A model generated the notes under the pieces. That model was not told where the DNA came from. It was given only the letters and a program-made list of their open reading frames with translations, and did not search any database. Shown here piece after piece: positions 1-10,643 of a stretch of DNA of 64,000 nt. A program made the position numbers and the translations under genes. Source of the stretch: Rugalucina vietnamica. Taxonomy: Eukaryota > Mollusca > Bivalvia > Lucinida > Lucinidae. Where the stretch lies: contig OZ024877.1 of assembly GCA_964017185.1 (NCBI GenBank), forward strand, positions 61,406,711-61,470,710. Direction: 5' to 3'. Every line of letters begins with the position of its first letter. Within the stretch, counting starts at the first letter, position 1.

Positions 1-447
1 ATGGTATATCTTGCTTTCACACATTCTGCTTTGGCACTATCGTTTAATATAGATACATTGTTTCTCATAAACTTGCAAAACAAATCAGCATTATTTTGTT
101 CAATTAAATCATTTCATCTACATGCATTGGTTTGATTGTCACACAAATGCATCCTATGATAATTACCTGTAAAATTGAAATGACACCTGAGCTAACAGCA
201 AGTGCACTTTTGGCTCAGATAGGTATTGTGCACCTGGAGTTCTAGGTAAGTGCACTTGACTCTCAGAGCTTGTGCAAAGTAATGTGCACCTGAAGTTCAG
301 AGACTGTGCTCACCATGTGCACTTTCTGTATACTTTAGTTCAGACCTTACTGTAACGAACGAACGAACGAACGAACAAACGAACATACGAACGGACGAAC
401 GGAAAAGCGAAAACTATGTACCCGTCGGCATAAATGCCGGGGGTATA
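1..447 (+). repeat. 3' part of a pearl/HINE-like tandem-core element
   Basis: Positions 185-330 hold degenerate repeats around GTGCAC. A GAAC microsatellite follows at about 354-404, then a terminal near-palindrome at 419-447 (TACCCGTCGGCAT / ATGCCGGGGGTA). The same microsatellite and hairpin end the element at 34840-34932, so this is a second copy whose left part lies outside the window. The family name is inferred from its architecture of core repeats, microsatellite and terminal hairpin. Confidence 0.55.
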
Positions 448-1020
448 ATGACGTTGATAATCTGCCGAAGGCTTGGCTATCATCTTATGGCAGTTTATTT
501 TTGCATGCATCATGAATATGCTGATTGTTGTTTTACTGGGGTTCTGACGTTTTTACTGGGACAGCGAATTGACCGAAGTGAATACTTACGATTTTATAAA
601 CACAAATATCCAAATGCAATCATACTTTTTGACGCACATATTCACACTGGTATAGGCAAACCATCGGCTAAACCACAAACATATAGGCTAAAAAATTAAA
701 CGTACAAACATATCGTCTTCGGTCCGTCGTTTGGTCAACACCTTCACGATAAGGCAGAACGGTTTAACGAGTCACTGCTTTGTATTTCAAAACGCATACC
801 TAAAGATTACGATTTACACAGAAATACTTCTGTCAGAATTCTGTTAAGGGATTAGGCTTACATAATTTTGCATCATGTGTCACAGTGACGTTTTATCTTG
901 TGACATTAAACATGTTCATGTAAATAGACATTATCACAGCCCACGAATAGAAACAATATGGAAACTAAATTCTATTTTAAATGCACGTATGTCTTTCGTT
1001 TGTACACGGTTTCACACATT
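448..1020. other. No recognisable gene
   Basis: An 83-codon open frame at 448-699 begins right at the edge of the preceding repeat. It resembles no family I know and is probably chance. The rest is AT-rich and without visible structure. Confidence 0.4.
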
Positions 1021-1021
1021 G

Positions 1022-1130
1022 GTAAGTGCCTGATTGTTACTTTGGTTTTTTCCCACCTCGGTTTTTGGAGTGGGAATCTTTTTCTGATTGCGCCTTTTCC
1101 TGATCTTTGCCTACTTGTACCTTTTTATCG
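1022..1130 (+). mobile_element. PLE-A 3' end, 5'-truncated (~110 bp)
   Basis: This contains the conserved terminal block of the PLE-A family, running from 'CTGATTGTTACTTTGG' to the end 'CTACTTGTACCTTTTTA'. The same block ends at about 12405, 13498, 29504, 35115, 42256 and 48500 on the plus strand, and at 17698, 27252, 27446, 27792 and 41021 on the minus strand. Variable 5' truncation with a fixed 3' end is what target-primed reverse transcription leaves. Confidence 0.75.
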
Positions 1131-1599
1131 TTGATGAATTCCCAACTTGAATTTAAATTTAAAGCATGTGTTTATCTGTGCGCACTGAAGACATCTTGAC
1201 TGATGTTATCGTGTTATAACTAGATCAGCTGGCTAACTGTCACTGGTACCTCGTTTCACTTCCCTGACAGCTTAGCATACTATAGTAGGTTATATTTAAA
1301 CCATCGTCGAACTGATTGCGGATTTAGTAAGTGACTTGCAGCTATGTTATGTGTTATTAATCGAATAATTTTTGTTATGTGTTTGTACCAGTACCAAAGA
1401 TCTTCCAGTAAACACATAGAATTGACTAAAACGATTAAATTATAGTAGAAATACAAACGATTTTCGACTTTGAGTCGCCAATTCTACAGTTGTCTCCCCT
1501 GATCTATTTAAAGATATCTTTGAAATTTTCATAGAAAAAAAATGAAGTATTTTATGATTCTACGTACTTTGATAATAAAAATATCTATAATTTATATTC

Positions 1600-1670
1600 C
1601 GTCTCAGAATCAGAATCAGAATAGTTTACTGGTGAAACGTCAAACTGACAATACCACACCAGGGATGTTA
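1600..1670 (-). mobile_element. CR1-like LINE 3' tail, short fragment
   Basis: A ~65-bp block (three GAATCA units, then 'TAGTTTACTGGTGAAACG' and on to ACACCAGGG) is the same as the 3' tail of the LINE at 38000-38060. Read on the minus strand it ends in ATTCTG repeats, in the style of CR1 3' ends. It is a severely 5'-truncated copy. Confidence 0.6.
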
Positions 1671-1899
1671 TATCCTGGACCATCCTGCTTTAATAAAAAA
1701 AAGATACTTTCACTTTTAACGTGAAAGCCCCGAAAACCTGATATTAAAATTGGTAAAACTGCCAGTTTAATGCGCACACAAATATTTTGAAATGCTGTTG
1801 CATCATTATTGGTGATAAAAAGTGTAGCTACGAGACGCAGAGTTACGTCCCACGTGCAAATATGATAAAGTGTGTTCTTATTAAATTGTCATCATTTAA

Positions 1900-2186
1900 A
1901 GACAGGGCTGGGGTATAAAAGGCCTCACAGGTATACCTGTGCCATTCTTTCTCTGACTGCTGAAGGGTTAACATCAATTCTGTGATTCTGATTGGTTTTC
2001 AACTGAGGGCCACTGTGACATCACAAAATGATTGACAGGTCTTACCTGTCTGCAACTAGCCTTATTATCTCTTATTATGTAACAGAAGGCACACTTCATA
2101 ATTGGTTACAATAGACAATCAAAACTGTCTTGTCATGAAGAATTTATTTCTTGGTTTTCTTCAAATAATTACTAGCATTGTTTGAA

Positions 2187-2225
<39 letters not shown>

Positions 2226-2877
2226 ATAGTGTGATTTCTATCTGTCACACATTAAAATTAAAGTGGAAATATGAACTTATATACTTGAAAGGGAAGGATA
2301 TTAAAAAATCATAAATAAACATTGAAATACAAAATAGTGATTTTGTTTACCATGTACAAAATTTGATTTTACTTCAGTAGTGTATAAAGGTTATGAGAAG
2401 CAAAATAGAAAAAAATATAGGAACTTATATTCTTGAAATGCATAAGCATTAAAAATCATCATAAATTAACATTTTAATGATAAATAAATACAAATATGGG
2501 ATTCTGTATAACATGCACAAAACTGGATTTTACTATATATACATGTACTATTAAATGTTTAAAAATAACTGACTCATAAAAAAATATAAAATAAATAAAT
2601 AAATAGATAAAATAAATAAAAAAAAAGAAAGAAAGAAAAATGTTTTAGATTACTATTAAATTTGTTTCCTAATCCTGTCTTATGCAGCTATAATGGTATT
2701 ATTGGTAAATGAATTGTGGCTGTTTATTACAATCAATTATGACCTGTGATCCTTATCAGTTTTATGATCCCTATAGGTAGCCAGCTTACCTGGTGTAAGC
2801 CACGCCCACTGCTACTGTCTGGCTACCTGTTCTCTTTGATGCTGGGAACCAGACCCCCCGGCATGAAAACCCTGTCT
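1900..2877. mobile_element. TTAA-flanked MITE-like element
   Basis: The segment starts AGACAGGG and ends CCCTGTCT, an 8-bp perfect terminal inverted repeat. It is bracketed by TTAA at 1896-1899 and 2878-2881. A TTAA duplication is the piggyBac signature, but the short repeats allow other explanations. Inside are AAAT-type microsatellites at 2187-2228 and 2583-2610, a TATAAAAG at 1914-1921, and no ORF. Confidence 0.4.
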
Positions 2878-3072
2878 TTAACAAAATTAAGAAATTTAAT
2901 AAGTGCCTTACTTGACTAAATAGCACGTGGGGATGCGATAAGATTCGATATTTTGTCTAGGTAGTTCGATGATGGGGTTCGATTAGCACCTCTTTACGCC
3001 GTTCCCGTAGAAATTCTACGGGAAATTATTGGTGTTAATTGATCCAATTAGTCTGTACTTATTCCTTCTTTC

Positions 3073-3277
3073 TGTGGAAATGGTACACTTCTCCCGGGGA
3101 TGAGATGACCTTATCCATAGAATGTCCGTGCGAATAGCCATATATGGAGAATAGAACCTACAGCACAGTGTAATACAGCGGGCAGAAAACCTCTGTGCTC
3201 GCCTTCTGCCGTGTGCTACTACCAGAGAAACACAGTTACAAGGCCACCTTAGTGTGTAAGAACCCAATTTTACTACA
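3073..3277 (+). repeat. 5' LTR of the gag-protease element
   Basis: 205 bp, TG...CA ends. It matches 7777-8021 along most of its length. Position 3279 onward, 'TGGCGACGAGGC', is where the primer-binding site would lie; I did not assign the tRNA. Confidence 0.8.
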
Positions 3278-3939
3278 GTGGCGACGAGGCAAAACTCGGT
3301 AACCTGTGAATTTCTGGAAATTTGGAATTCTCATTAGTTGCCGTGACTTGTAATTTTTTGCAGGGGAATAAAGACCGGCCATTCAGCGTATTGAGGAAGT
3401 CTACGGGAATCGGACCGTGATATTCAGGTGCAGATAAATTTCAGATTGTAGAAACTTAATAAATTTTGCATTTTTGCGTATTTCTAAAGTTTCAACTTTG
3501 GACAAATTCAGCCTATTATAAAAACCATATGGAATTTGCATTGTCTCAGGCTACAAAAATTATATTGTTGTTTTAACAACAAGCCATACCATTATTTCAA
3601 AAGGATTTCATTTTAGAAAATTTCTTTGACCTTGAGAGAAAGACATACAAGGGGATAAAGACCGATTGTTTTGAGCAGCAATTTTGCACAGACAAACGTG
3701 ATATCCATTGGTTGTATTGATTTTTCACGGTTTTGGAAATATACCATAATCTGTTGAAAATTTGGCACAACATTTTCTTTGAAAATAAATATACAAGGAG
3801 CTTTGGATATTTTTCTTGACCTTACTAAATTCTAAAATTTTGGCTTGTACTTTTGAATATGATGAATTTTTATTTTTGACATTGCACCGTGGAACAAATT
3901 TCTGAGCGCTAACCACGAGCTCCAGCCAAAGCAGTCTAA
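3278..3939 (+). other. 5' leader of the gag-protease element
   Basis: Untranslated stretch between the LTR and the first gag-like frame. The phrase 'GGGGAATAAAGACCG' at about 3363 and the similar 'GGGGATAAAGACCG' at about 3651 suggest an internal duplication. No ORF is supported; minus-strand frames here look incidental. Confidence 0.4.
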
Positions 3940-4919
3940 ATGGCATATCAACATCAATATGTTGGCTCTGTCAATCCATGGAATGCAACAAGGTGCTCCC
4001 CCGAGTCCACTTCTTTTATACAAAGTGGGGGAGAGAGTGAGAGGTTCTCACCAATGGGGTACACCTCACCCATGGGGCACATGCCTTACCCTGTCAACAA
4101 TCTGGGACTTAGACAACCCACATATGGGTACTGTCCACAAGAGAGTGCCATGCATTTACCGGTCTCTATACAGCACCGATCCTCAGTCAACAATACAAGC
4201 TGGAGCCAGGCTCCGAGACAGCAGGGCACATACTCGCCCGGACATTTACGGCAAGCCAGGTCAATAGCACAATTCTCACCGGGTGTGAAGGTGGAAACTT
4301 ATTGCAACAAGTCTGTGGTTGAACAGCATTGTCCAAGTCTGTCATGTTCAACCGAGTATACAGCTATTGATCAAAGATTCAAGACCCAGAATAACCTAAT
4401 GCAGGAACAGACCGATCAGTCCAGTACTTAAGGCAAGCAGCAATGCAAAACACTGAACAGACTGTGCTGCCTAAATCACTGTATTTCAGTCAATCATCAT
4501 CCTGGGCAGAATTTTACAGGAAATTTCTCAATTATGCCCTAGACAAGCAGTGGTCTTCCCAAGAATGCAAAACTTACATGGGTTATGTCCTAGAAGGCAA
4601 AGCTTCAGAACACTTCCAGTTTCTCACTGAGCAAGACCCTAACCTCCCATATTATGACATACTTGTTAGAATGGAAGATTTCATGAACAAGCTTAATTCA
4701 CACGGAGTCATGTCTCCGGTGAAAGTCTCTCCATATCAGAATTTGACAGAAACTCAAGTACAAAACTCAGCACCCCATATGTACACATACAAGCATAATC
4801 CCCTCTCACCGACCATATTTCAAGAGCCTCATTCTAGCTTATATTGTGTGTCATCTGGTGGGACAGAGAGATACAGGTCCTGGAAAGATCCTCAGATTTT
4901 TGAGATATCAGTCTATTGA
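3940..4919 (+). pseudogene. gag-like frames, 5' part
   Basis: Two open segments follow one another. 3940-4431 is a 163-residue low-complexity stretch rich in Pro, Ser and Gln. 4443-4919 resembles a retrotransposon capsid region: 'SSWAEFYRKFLNYALD' followed by 'GYVLEGKASEHFQFL', typical of the helical gag core. A TAA and then a TGA at 4917-4919 break them up. The TGA sits beside a 23-bp tandem duplication (4918-4940 and 4941-4963). Confidence 0.55.
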
Positions 4920-4952
4920 CACAGACATCGTGTCAACTGTGACACAGACATC

Positions 4953-5450
4953 GTGTCAACTGTTGACAATGACTTAAAGGTGGAACATGAAAATAAATCG
5001 AAAGACAGCCTAACCTACATTGGCAAAGCTGAAGAGTGTAAGTCAATGAAAAGGCAAAGGAATGTCAGGTACACGGGTTCAAGCAAATCAGAACCAGTTC
5101 AGGATTCTGCATCAAAGTCAGACATTAAAGCAAAACCAGAGGATCAGACTGGACGTTGCGACAGAATGACACGCCAGTTCTCAAAGGAATACTCATTAGA
5201 AAAACATGACTCCGCATCATCGCATGACACAAAGAAACCCCCATTGCATGACCAGCATTCTTCAACATTGCATGACCCTAAACTACCCGCTTCTATGCAT
5301 GCACAAAACTCCAATGCACTGCATGACCCTCAGACACCATTGCAAGGCACACTTCAAAATGAGAATGGAAGACTGGGAAGTTTTAACATTGAGCTGTTTA
5401 AACAGGAGCAAAGCTCCAAGACCAGGATGAAGTCCGAGGAAGCCGAATAG
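4953..5450 (+). pseudogene. gag-like frame, middle part
   Basis: 165 codons continuing the gag region after the 23-bp duplication. Highly charged and low-complexity, with repeats of LHDP and HDxx (residues ~80-130) that reflect repeated 'TTGCATGACC' in the DNA. No zinc knuckle is visible. It ends at a TAG at 5448-5450 and the coding signal resumes in another frame. Confidence 0.4.
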
Positions 5451-5543
5451 CGGATTCAAAGTCTAGAAAATTACGCGGACTGGTTAGATGGCTTACTAAA
5501 TCAACCTGTTGTCACATCAACTCCTAAAGGAGAATCCTCCAGG

Positions 5544-6341
5544 TTGCTACCCGAGTATGGTGACTGGTTGCCAGAGGAGTTTGAATGGAGTGAGAATGGA
5601 GAAAACAACTCGCTACAGCTGTTTTTCTCCGAGACGAAGCGGAATTGCCCGAGGGTCCAGCTGCTACTGCCAATGGGGCACAAGCCTCTCAACAAGCCAT
5701 GCTCCGTCTTCACTCACAGTCAGGAGTCAAACTCCGAAAAACAAGAGTTCTGGTGGGATAGCCTCGAGACCAGGGGCATCCGAGCTGAAGATGAGGCAGA
5801 CAGTATAGCCAGCTGTGAGCAGTTCATCGATGGGATGTACAACAGAATAATTGGAAACTCATCACCTATCCATACATGTACATCCGGGAATCATGAGACT
5901 TGGCTTGATGAAAAGTTTGCAGATACATTCCATTCAGCATCTCTGCAAGAATCCTGCCTCAAGGACAAGGAAGTCCGCGAAACAGAACTGCAAGAAGAAA
6001 CAAAATCTCCAGCCCCGCAGGAACAAGCCAACTCTAGCCTTCATGGTGTGACATCTACCGTGCCGATTGAGGAGGGGAACAAATCCCCGAGTTTCAAAGC
6101 GAATCAATCCCAGGATTCCGAGGAAGAGGATTCAGACATTAACTTTGGGACTGTCACTATTTGTGAGCAACGGACTTCGTCATCAGCACTGCAAGTTCCA
6201 GTGACAGTCCAAGGTGTGGCTTTGAAATCTGTTATAGACACTGCTGCCATGGTTACCATCATATCAGACAGAGTTTATAGAAAAATGTCTGTTCCATCAC
6301 CGGTTCTGAAAGCCACAACATTAAAAAACAGCAGGGTGTGA
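5544..6341 (+). pseudogene. gag C-terminal region plus retropepsin start
   Basis: 265 codons. The last 60 carry an aspartic protease core, 'VTVQGVALKSVIDTAAMV' then ISDRVY, in the position of the retropepsin active site. The usual D-T-G/S-A is read here as D-T-A-A, so the catalytic glycine is replaced. A frameshift near 6335 moves the rest of the protease into the next segment. The part upstream is acidic and not recognised. Confidence 0.55.
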
Positions 6342-6372
6342 ACAGAAAATAAATGCACAAATCATAGGCCCG

Positions 6373-7044
6373 TTGTCTTTGAAGCTAGGAGGATCAACCT
6401 ACTCAGTTCATGTTGCACCGATATATGAAGACATGTTGCTAGGATTGAATTTTCTGATGGAGCATGGTTTAGAAATCAATAAGACTGAACCATATCTGTT
6501 AGTGAGGCAAAACAACGAAAGAATTCCACTGGATATATCAGCATCTCCGAGAGAACGTTGTGCTGTGTCCAAGGTCACGATTGAATTAGTCGAATACATC
6601 GGAGACAGTCCAACCACTCTAGTGAAACCTGTTCCTCTGCCAGAAAGGGCAGCCTGCAGTTTGCATCAGCCCGAGAAGAACAAGAAAAGCCACTTCACTT
6701 CATTCAAGCTCGAAAGGGATTCAAGCATTCCAGCTGACCTCCAGCAGACAGGATCATGTGATCCGGGATATATAGACAAGCAGTTCAACATGAAACAGAA
6801 AGGATCAATAGATCCGAGGCCATCGAATGTACAGAGCAAAGCAATTAGGCTGGCAACTGGTTTTAATGCTCACACTGTGGAGATCATGACTGTGATAAGT
6901 AAACAAAAAACAGAATGCGTGAGCAATTACAGCTGCCAACATTCAGGTGACTTGGAACCACAGAAATTGTCTTTTAAGTGGGTTTCAGAAGATGAGGTGC
7001 CATGGCCATGGGATCCAGGAGGCGGGTTGCTTGAAGATCACTAA
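6373..7044 (+). pseudogene. retropepsin C-terminal part and unknown tail
   Basis: The segment 'VHVAPIYEDMLLGLNFL' is the flap-to-C-terminal part of a retropepsin: the LLGxxFL motif follows the protease flap in Ty3/gypsy and related elements. About 150 further residues are not recognised, and RT does not follow. Coding signal ends near 7044; 7045-7776 is decayed non-coding sequence before the polypurine tract, with a short duplication 'AAGGGAAAGGAGAGTAGC' near 7250 and 7281. Confidence 0.5.
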
Positions 7045-7776
7045 CTTTATAATGCGGGCTACAGCCCGAGAAATACAGGATGTTTGTGCACCATCAACAT
7101 CCGAGATCAGCATGTGGGCCTCAGATTGCTAGCCATTAAAATTTGGGTATAGCAGACTACAGCAAGATCATCATCATTACCCCGTGGGAAACTATTTCCG
7201 AGAAAGAGCTGATATGTGATAGATCCATGAGCACCAGCAATAATCGTTAAGGGAAAGGAGAGTAGCTAGAGACTAATGTTAAGGGAAAGGAGAGTAGCCA
7301 GAGACTAAAGCAACATCACATGGATCTGTGAGAAATAGTTTCGGAGTTCTACGTGCAGCTCATTTAATGTGAACAGGGGAGAAGAAAAGCCAGTGTTCGT
7401 CACAGTATTGGAATTTGCATGACTGTCTGTAGATGCTGTGCCTCCCAGAGTGCAAATAATGGGGTATCATCCCGAGCATCTGTCTGGTATAAGGAGTTAA
7501 ACCTGAACTGCGGAAGAGGAAGTGGGCAAGCAGCAGGTGGTCACACTGACCAATTCGCATCAGTTATATCAGTTGGATCAACTATACCAGCAACAGACCA
7601 AGCGGCTGAATAACTTGGTCAGTATGATGGGCTATAGCTAATTAAGCAGCATTGAGAAGCAGCTAGTTCTGAGTCACCCCCTACATTCTTGTGAAAACTT
7701 CTACAGAGACAATTAGGACACATGTCCAAGAAGGACCAGACCACTGACGAAAGCTGAAAAGGAAAAGGGGGTGAAG

Positions 7777-8021
7777 TGTGGAAATGGTACTCCCGGGGAT
7801 GAGATGACCTGATCCATAGGATGTCCGTGCGAATAGTCATATATGGAGAATAGAACCTAAAGCACACAGTGTAATACAGCGGGCAGAAAACCTCTGTGCT
7901 CGTCTTCTGCCGTGTGCCACTACCAGACAAACACAGTTACAAGGCCACCTCCCAGTAATAATCAGAAATTGATTGTTGGGAGTAAGAAGTAGAAGTAGAA
8001 GAAGAACCCAATTTTACTACA
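7777..8021 (+). repeat. 3' LTR of the gag-protease element
   Basis: 245 bp, preceded by the purine run AAAAGGAAAAGGGGGTGAAG. Compared with the 5' LTR it has about 40 extra bases near 7950-8000 (AGAAGT-rich) and several substitutions. Confidence 0.8.
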
Positions 8022-8129
8022 TTTCTTACACTTCCCAGGTTCAGTATATGTACATAATTATGTACATCTAAAATGTGCGCGTAAAGGTCACATTAATTTT
8101 AAGCTATAGTGGAAAGTTAAGCGCGCTCT

Positions 8130-8310
8130 ACCTGTTCATTTAAAAATGGATTTCATGAGAAACAAGTCTTACTGCTAAACTATAACGCCGACTACAATCA
8201 AGCATAGAATGTGAAAATACAACTGCAACTGCAGTTTAATTAAAATTCCAGCTTTGTGTAAAAATAATTGTCGTCACTCCGTTCAATCGAATCTGAATCT
8301 GCCATTACTC
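8130..8310 (+). repeat. Dispersed repeat shared with 44400-44560
   Basis: 'TGCTAAACTATAACG' followed by degenerate 'ACAACTG.AACTGCAGT' occurs here and at 44430-44520 in the same orientation, with similar flanks (TTTCA.GA.AAACAA upstream). It is a diverged copy of an unidentified repeat. Confidence 0.5.
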
Positions 8311-8430
8311 CAAACACATCTAAAAGAGTATTACATGGAGTGCGTGCGCAAATGGCGGTACCAAAAACACCAAAACAAAAGATTATGTCATTTAATTAAT
8401 AATGTAAAATTTTGAATTTTGAATGTAATG

Positions 8431-8454
8431 TTTTTTTTTTTTTTTTTTTTTTTT

Positions 8455-8486
<32 letters not shown>
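8431..8486. repeat. Poly(T) tract, ~55 nt
   Basis: Almost pure T with one G at 8455. Read on the minus strand it is an A-rich tail lying downstream of the LINE fragment at 8590-8795, so it may be that copy's poly(A). Confidence 0.7.
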
Positions 8487-8490
<4 letters not shown>

Positions 8491-8589
8491 ATGGTTTTCT
8501 TAGAGGGTAGAATTGTGTGCTGTGTTTGATGATTGATGAAAATGAATAATGATTGATGCATGGAAATAAGACGAAGATGATGCGTGATG

Positions 8590-8795
8590 AATGATAAATG
8601 TTTAATGGAGTTTAACAGTGTTTTGAGGAGCCCTGCTCGGAATGAACCGAGGTCAGGGCTGTAACAGATGTCTAGTGAGAGCGTGTTCAAGACTTTGGCA
8701 GTCCGCGGAAAGAATGAATATCTGTGTGAATGAATATAGTTGTGGTCTGTTTGAGACGTTAGATACCCTGTCCGATACGTCAATATTGACATCAT
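8590..8795 (-). pseudogene. LINE reverse transcriptase C-terminus, fragment
   Basis: The minus-strand frame ends with 'YSFFPRTAKVLNTLSLDI' followed by LGSFRAGLLKTLL. This is the tail typical of CR1/jockey-group LINE ORF2 proteins (SFFPRTxxxWNSLP...F). The protein stops near 8590 and is followed by T-rich (minus-strand A-rich) sequence. No RT core remains. Confidence 0.55.
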
Positions 8796-8959
8796 CAGTA
8801 GACGACTCTAGTCGTCTCCAATTTAAATGACAGGGACAGACTCTGTTTTTGTTCATTCTCCAAAACCACCAGACACCCCTGGGCTCCCCCAGGCCATTTA
8901 CTCGCCAAAATTACCTTTAGGAAATAAAACCAAGATTGATATTAAAAACACCCCCCTAA

Positions 8960-9435
8960 ACGACAGACAATTGATAATATAAATTGTAGATCAGTAGTGA
9001 AAAAACAGGCTGAAATTAAATATTTTACAGACCAAACAAAACCGGACATCATAGTTGGTACCGAGTCGTGGTTGACTGACAACCATTACAACAGCGTTTT
9101 TTTATACAGACCAATACTCAATTTTTCGAAAAGATAGGAAAAGGGAGAAGAGGTGGTGGTGTCTTCCTGACCATCAAACATTCACTAAATCCAATTAGTC
9201 TGCCTGAACTTGATACTCCTGCCGAAATTATATGGGCAAAGATTGACATACCCGGCTTGCAAAATGTATACATCTGCTCTTTTTTACAACCCCCATGAGA
9301 ATGATGGGACCAGTTTGTTAAATCTAAAATCTTCTCTATCCCAAATACTCCATTGTAGTACCATTTGGGTGCTTGGGGACTTCAATTTACCACACACTAA
9401 TCATAGTGATGCATATTGGAGCAGGGTTTACCACT
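8960..9435 (+). pseudogene. LINE apurinic endonuclease fragment
   Basis: Three-frame reading gives AP-endonuclease pieces in order: DIIVGTESWLTD (~9048), a GGGVF-like strand (~9155), IWAKIDIPGLQNVYI (~9230) and WVLGDFNLPHT (~9366). GTESWL and GDFN are the conserved endonuclease motifs of non-LTR retrotransposons. Stops and frameshifts break it, and it runs into an AAT microsatellite at 9437-9478. Confidence 0.6.
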
Positions 9436-9436
9436 G

Positions 9437-9478
<42 letters not shown>
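9437..9478. repeat. (AAT)n microsatellite
   Basis: About 14 uninterrupted trinucleotide units. Confidence 0.9.
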
Positions 9479-9479
<1 letters not shown>

Positions 9480-9834
9480 ATATGTTCGTTGAGACTTCAA
9501 ATAATCCAAATCGGAATCGGGTTGATGGTACCCTGTCATTTTTAAATTTGATCGCGTTGTGTGGAAAACCAGCTGCATCTTAAATCGTTAATGGGGACCA
9601 TGTATTATTTACAAGGTAGGCACCAAACATTTTCTTTTACGTATAATTGCGAAGGCCTTAGCTGTAATTAGTTGTCCCGCTAGCCCGTTGGTTATGACTC
9701 TGAATTTCTGTGCACGCAATCCTACCCGTTTTGTTGTTGTTATCATACTCCAATAATGTGTCAAATTATCTACCCTTGAAATAAAGTTTCCGGTACATAT
9801 ACATTCTGTGAGGTAGAAGCTATACTGAAACATT

Positions 9835-9915
9835 GATTGGAGATGAGCAATGGCTCAGTAGTAAGGTCTCACGACTTCAATCCAAACGACCCGAGTTCGA
9901 ATCCAGTCAAATTTT
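9835..9915 (+). repeat. tRNA-derived SINE or tRNA pseudogene
   Basis: An A-box-like 'TGGCTCAGTAGTAAGG' (9850-9865) and a B-box-like 'GAGTTCGAATCC' (9893-9904) are spaced as in a tRNA gene, followed by a T run at 9911-9919. The acceptor stem is not convincing, so a functional tRNA is unlikely. Confidence 0.45.
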
Positions 9916-10334
9916 TTTTTCTTACATCATATCGCATTGCATTGTTCGCTTTTTTAGCTCATCTGAGCCAAAAGCTCACAAGTACTCGAACCGGCGTCCG
10001 TGCGTTCGCGCGTGCATTCACACTTTCAAATACAAATATATCTCCGCAAGTAGTCAACCAATAGCCATCAAATTTTATCTAAAACATCGATGGTGTGAGG
10101 CAAAGGTTGCATTCGGTTTGGGGTCGTATCGGATTGGAACTCTGGTTGGCATGGCAACAGATACCTCCAATAGACTTATAATGGGAAAAACATAAAACAA
10201 AATATCATTCTCCAAAACCATAAGGCCTGGAGTTTTCATATTGTATAGTAGTCCTCTTTATAAATCCTGCCAACCATGCCACTAGGGTCAAAAGTGGCCC
10301 CATCGCGGGGATAATTAACTACCATAGACTTACA

Positions 10335-10643
10335 TAGTGCAGATTATATTTTTCTTTTGATCCTTTCAGATCAGTGAATATATTTGGAGTAGTTCGAATA
10401 TATTTTACGTTAAGATTCATCTTCTTAACAATATTTTGTTTATTTGGTCCCTTTGGGAATATGAGTCTTTGATTTTGACTTTACAGATGTAAATTCTTGA
10501 AATTGCAGCAACAATGTCTGGATTTCGCTGCCAGTTTTTAAAGGGTCACTGATGAGGGTTTAGTACCCGAAATTGTACAATATGACCCATTTTCTCGCAT
10601 TGAATGTTTTACTGCTTCCAAGGGATCTAACAATTACTTTTAT
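10335..10643 (+). mobile_element. 309-bp hammerhead-ribozyme retroelement (retrozyme/PLE-like)
   Basis: A clean insertion in one core repeat of the pearl-like element, flanked by the 5-bp duplication TTACA at 10330-10334 and 10644-10648. Its 3' end reads 'GGATCTAACAATTACTTT' and the same end, slightly diverged, finishes the unit at 29765-29915. No ORF. It carries a full hammerhead fold (10543-10588) and, upstream, a GCAGC/GCTGC hairpin at 10505-10532. Type I hammerheads of this kind are known from Penelope-like elements and metazoan retrozymes; membership here is inferred. Confidence 0.65.
10543..10588 (+). ncRNA. Type I hammerhead ribozyme
   Basis: All core parts are present in order. Stem I 5' arm GGGTCA (10543-10548); CTGATGA (10549-10555); stem II GGGT / 5-nt loop / ACCC (10556-10568); GAA (10569-10571); very short stem III ATTG-TA-CAAT (10572-10581); A17 at 10582; stem I 3' arm TGACCC (10583-10588), perfectly complementary to the 5' arm. 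Predicted self-cleavage lies after 10582. A minimal stem III is characteristic of retroelement hammerheads. Confidence 0.85.

Larger units (their letters stand above)
3073..8021 (+). mobile_element. LTR retrotransposon with gag and protease but no RT/integrase
   Basis: The pair of terminal repeats at 3073-3277 and 7777-8021 both start TGTGGAAATGG and end TTTTACTACA, and are flanked by the 4-bp repeat TTTC. A polypurine tract lies at 7757-7776. The interior has gag-like and retropepsin-like frames, all broken, and no reverse transcriptase, RNase H or integrase motif before the 3' LTR. The LTRs differ in length (205 and 245 bp), so the insertion is old. It is either internally deleted or a non-autonomous lineage. 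Confidence 0.8.

Noticed and set aside
1912..1925. TATAAAAG as a host gene promoter
   Set aside because: Inside a TTAA-flanked MITE-like element with no downstream coding sequence.
3016..3267. 83-codon minus-strand ORF over the first LTR (and 7619-7930 over the second)
   Set aside because: Antisense to LTR sequence with no domain; the shared peptide only reflects the LTR repeat.
9835..9915. Functional tRNA gene
   Set aside because: A- and B-box-like sequences exist, but the acceptor and anticodon stems do not pair convincingly; a SINE or pseudogene is likelier.
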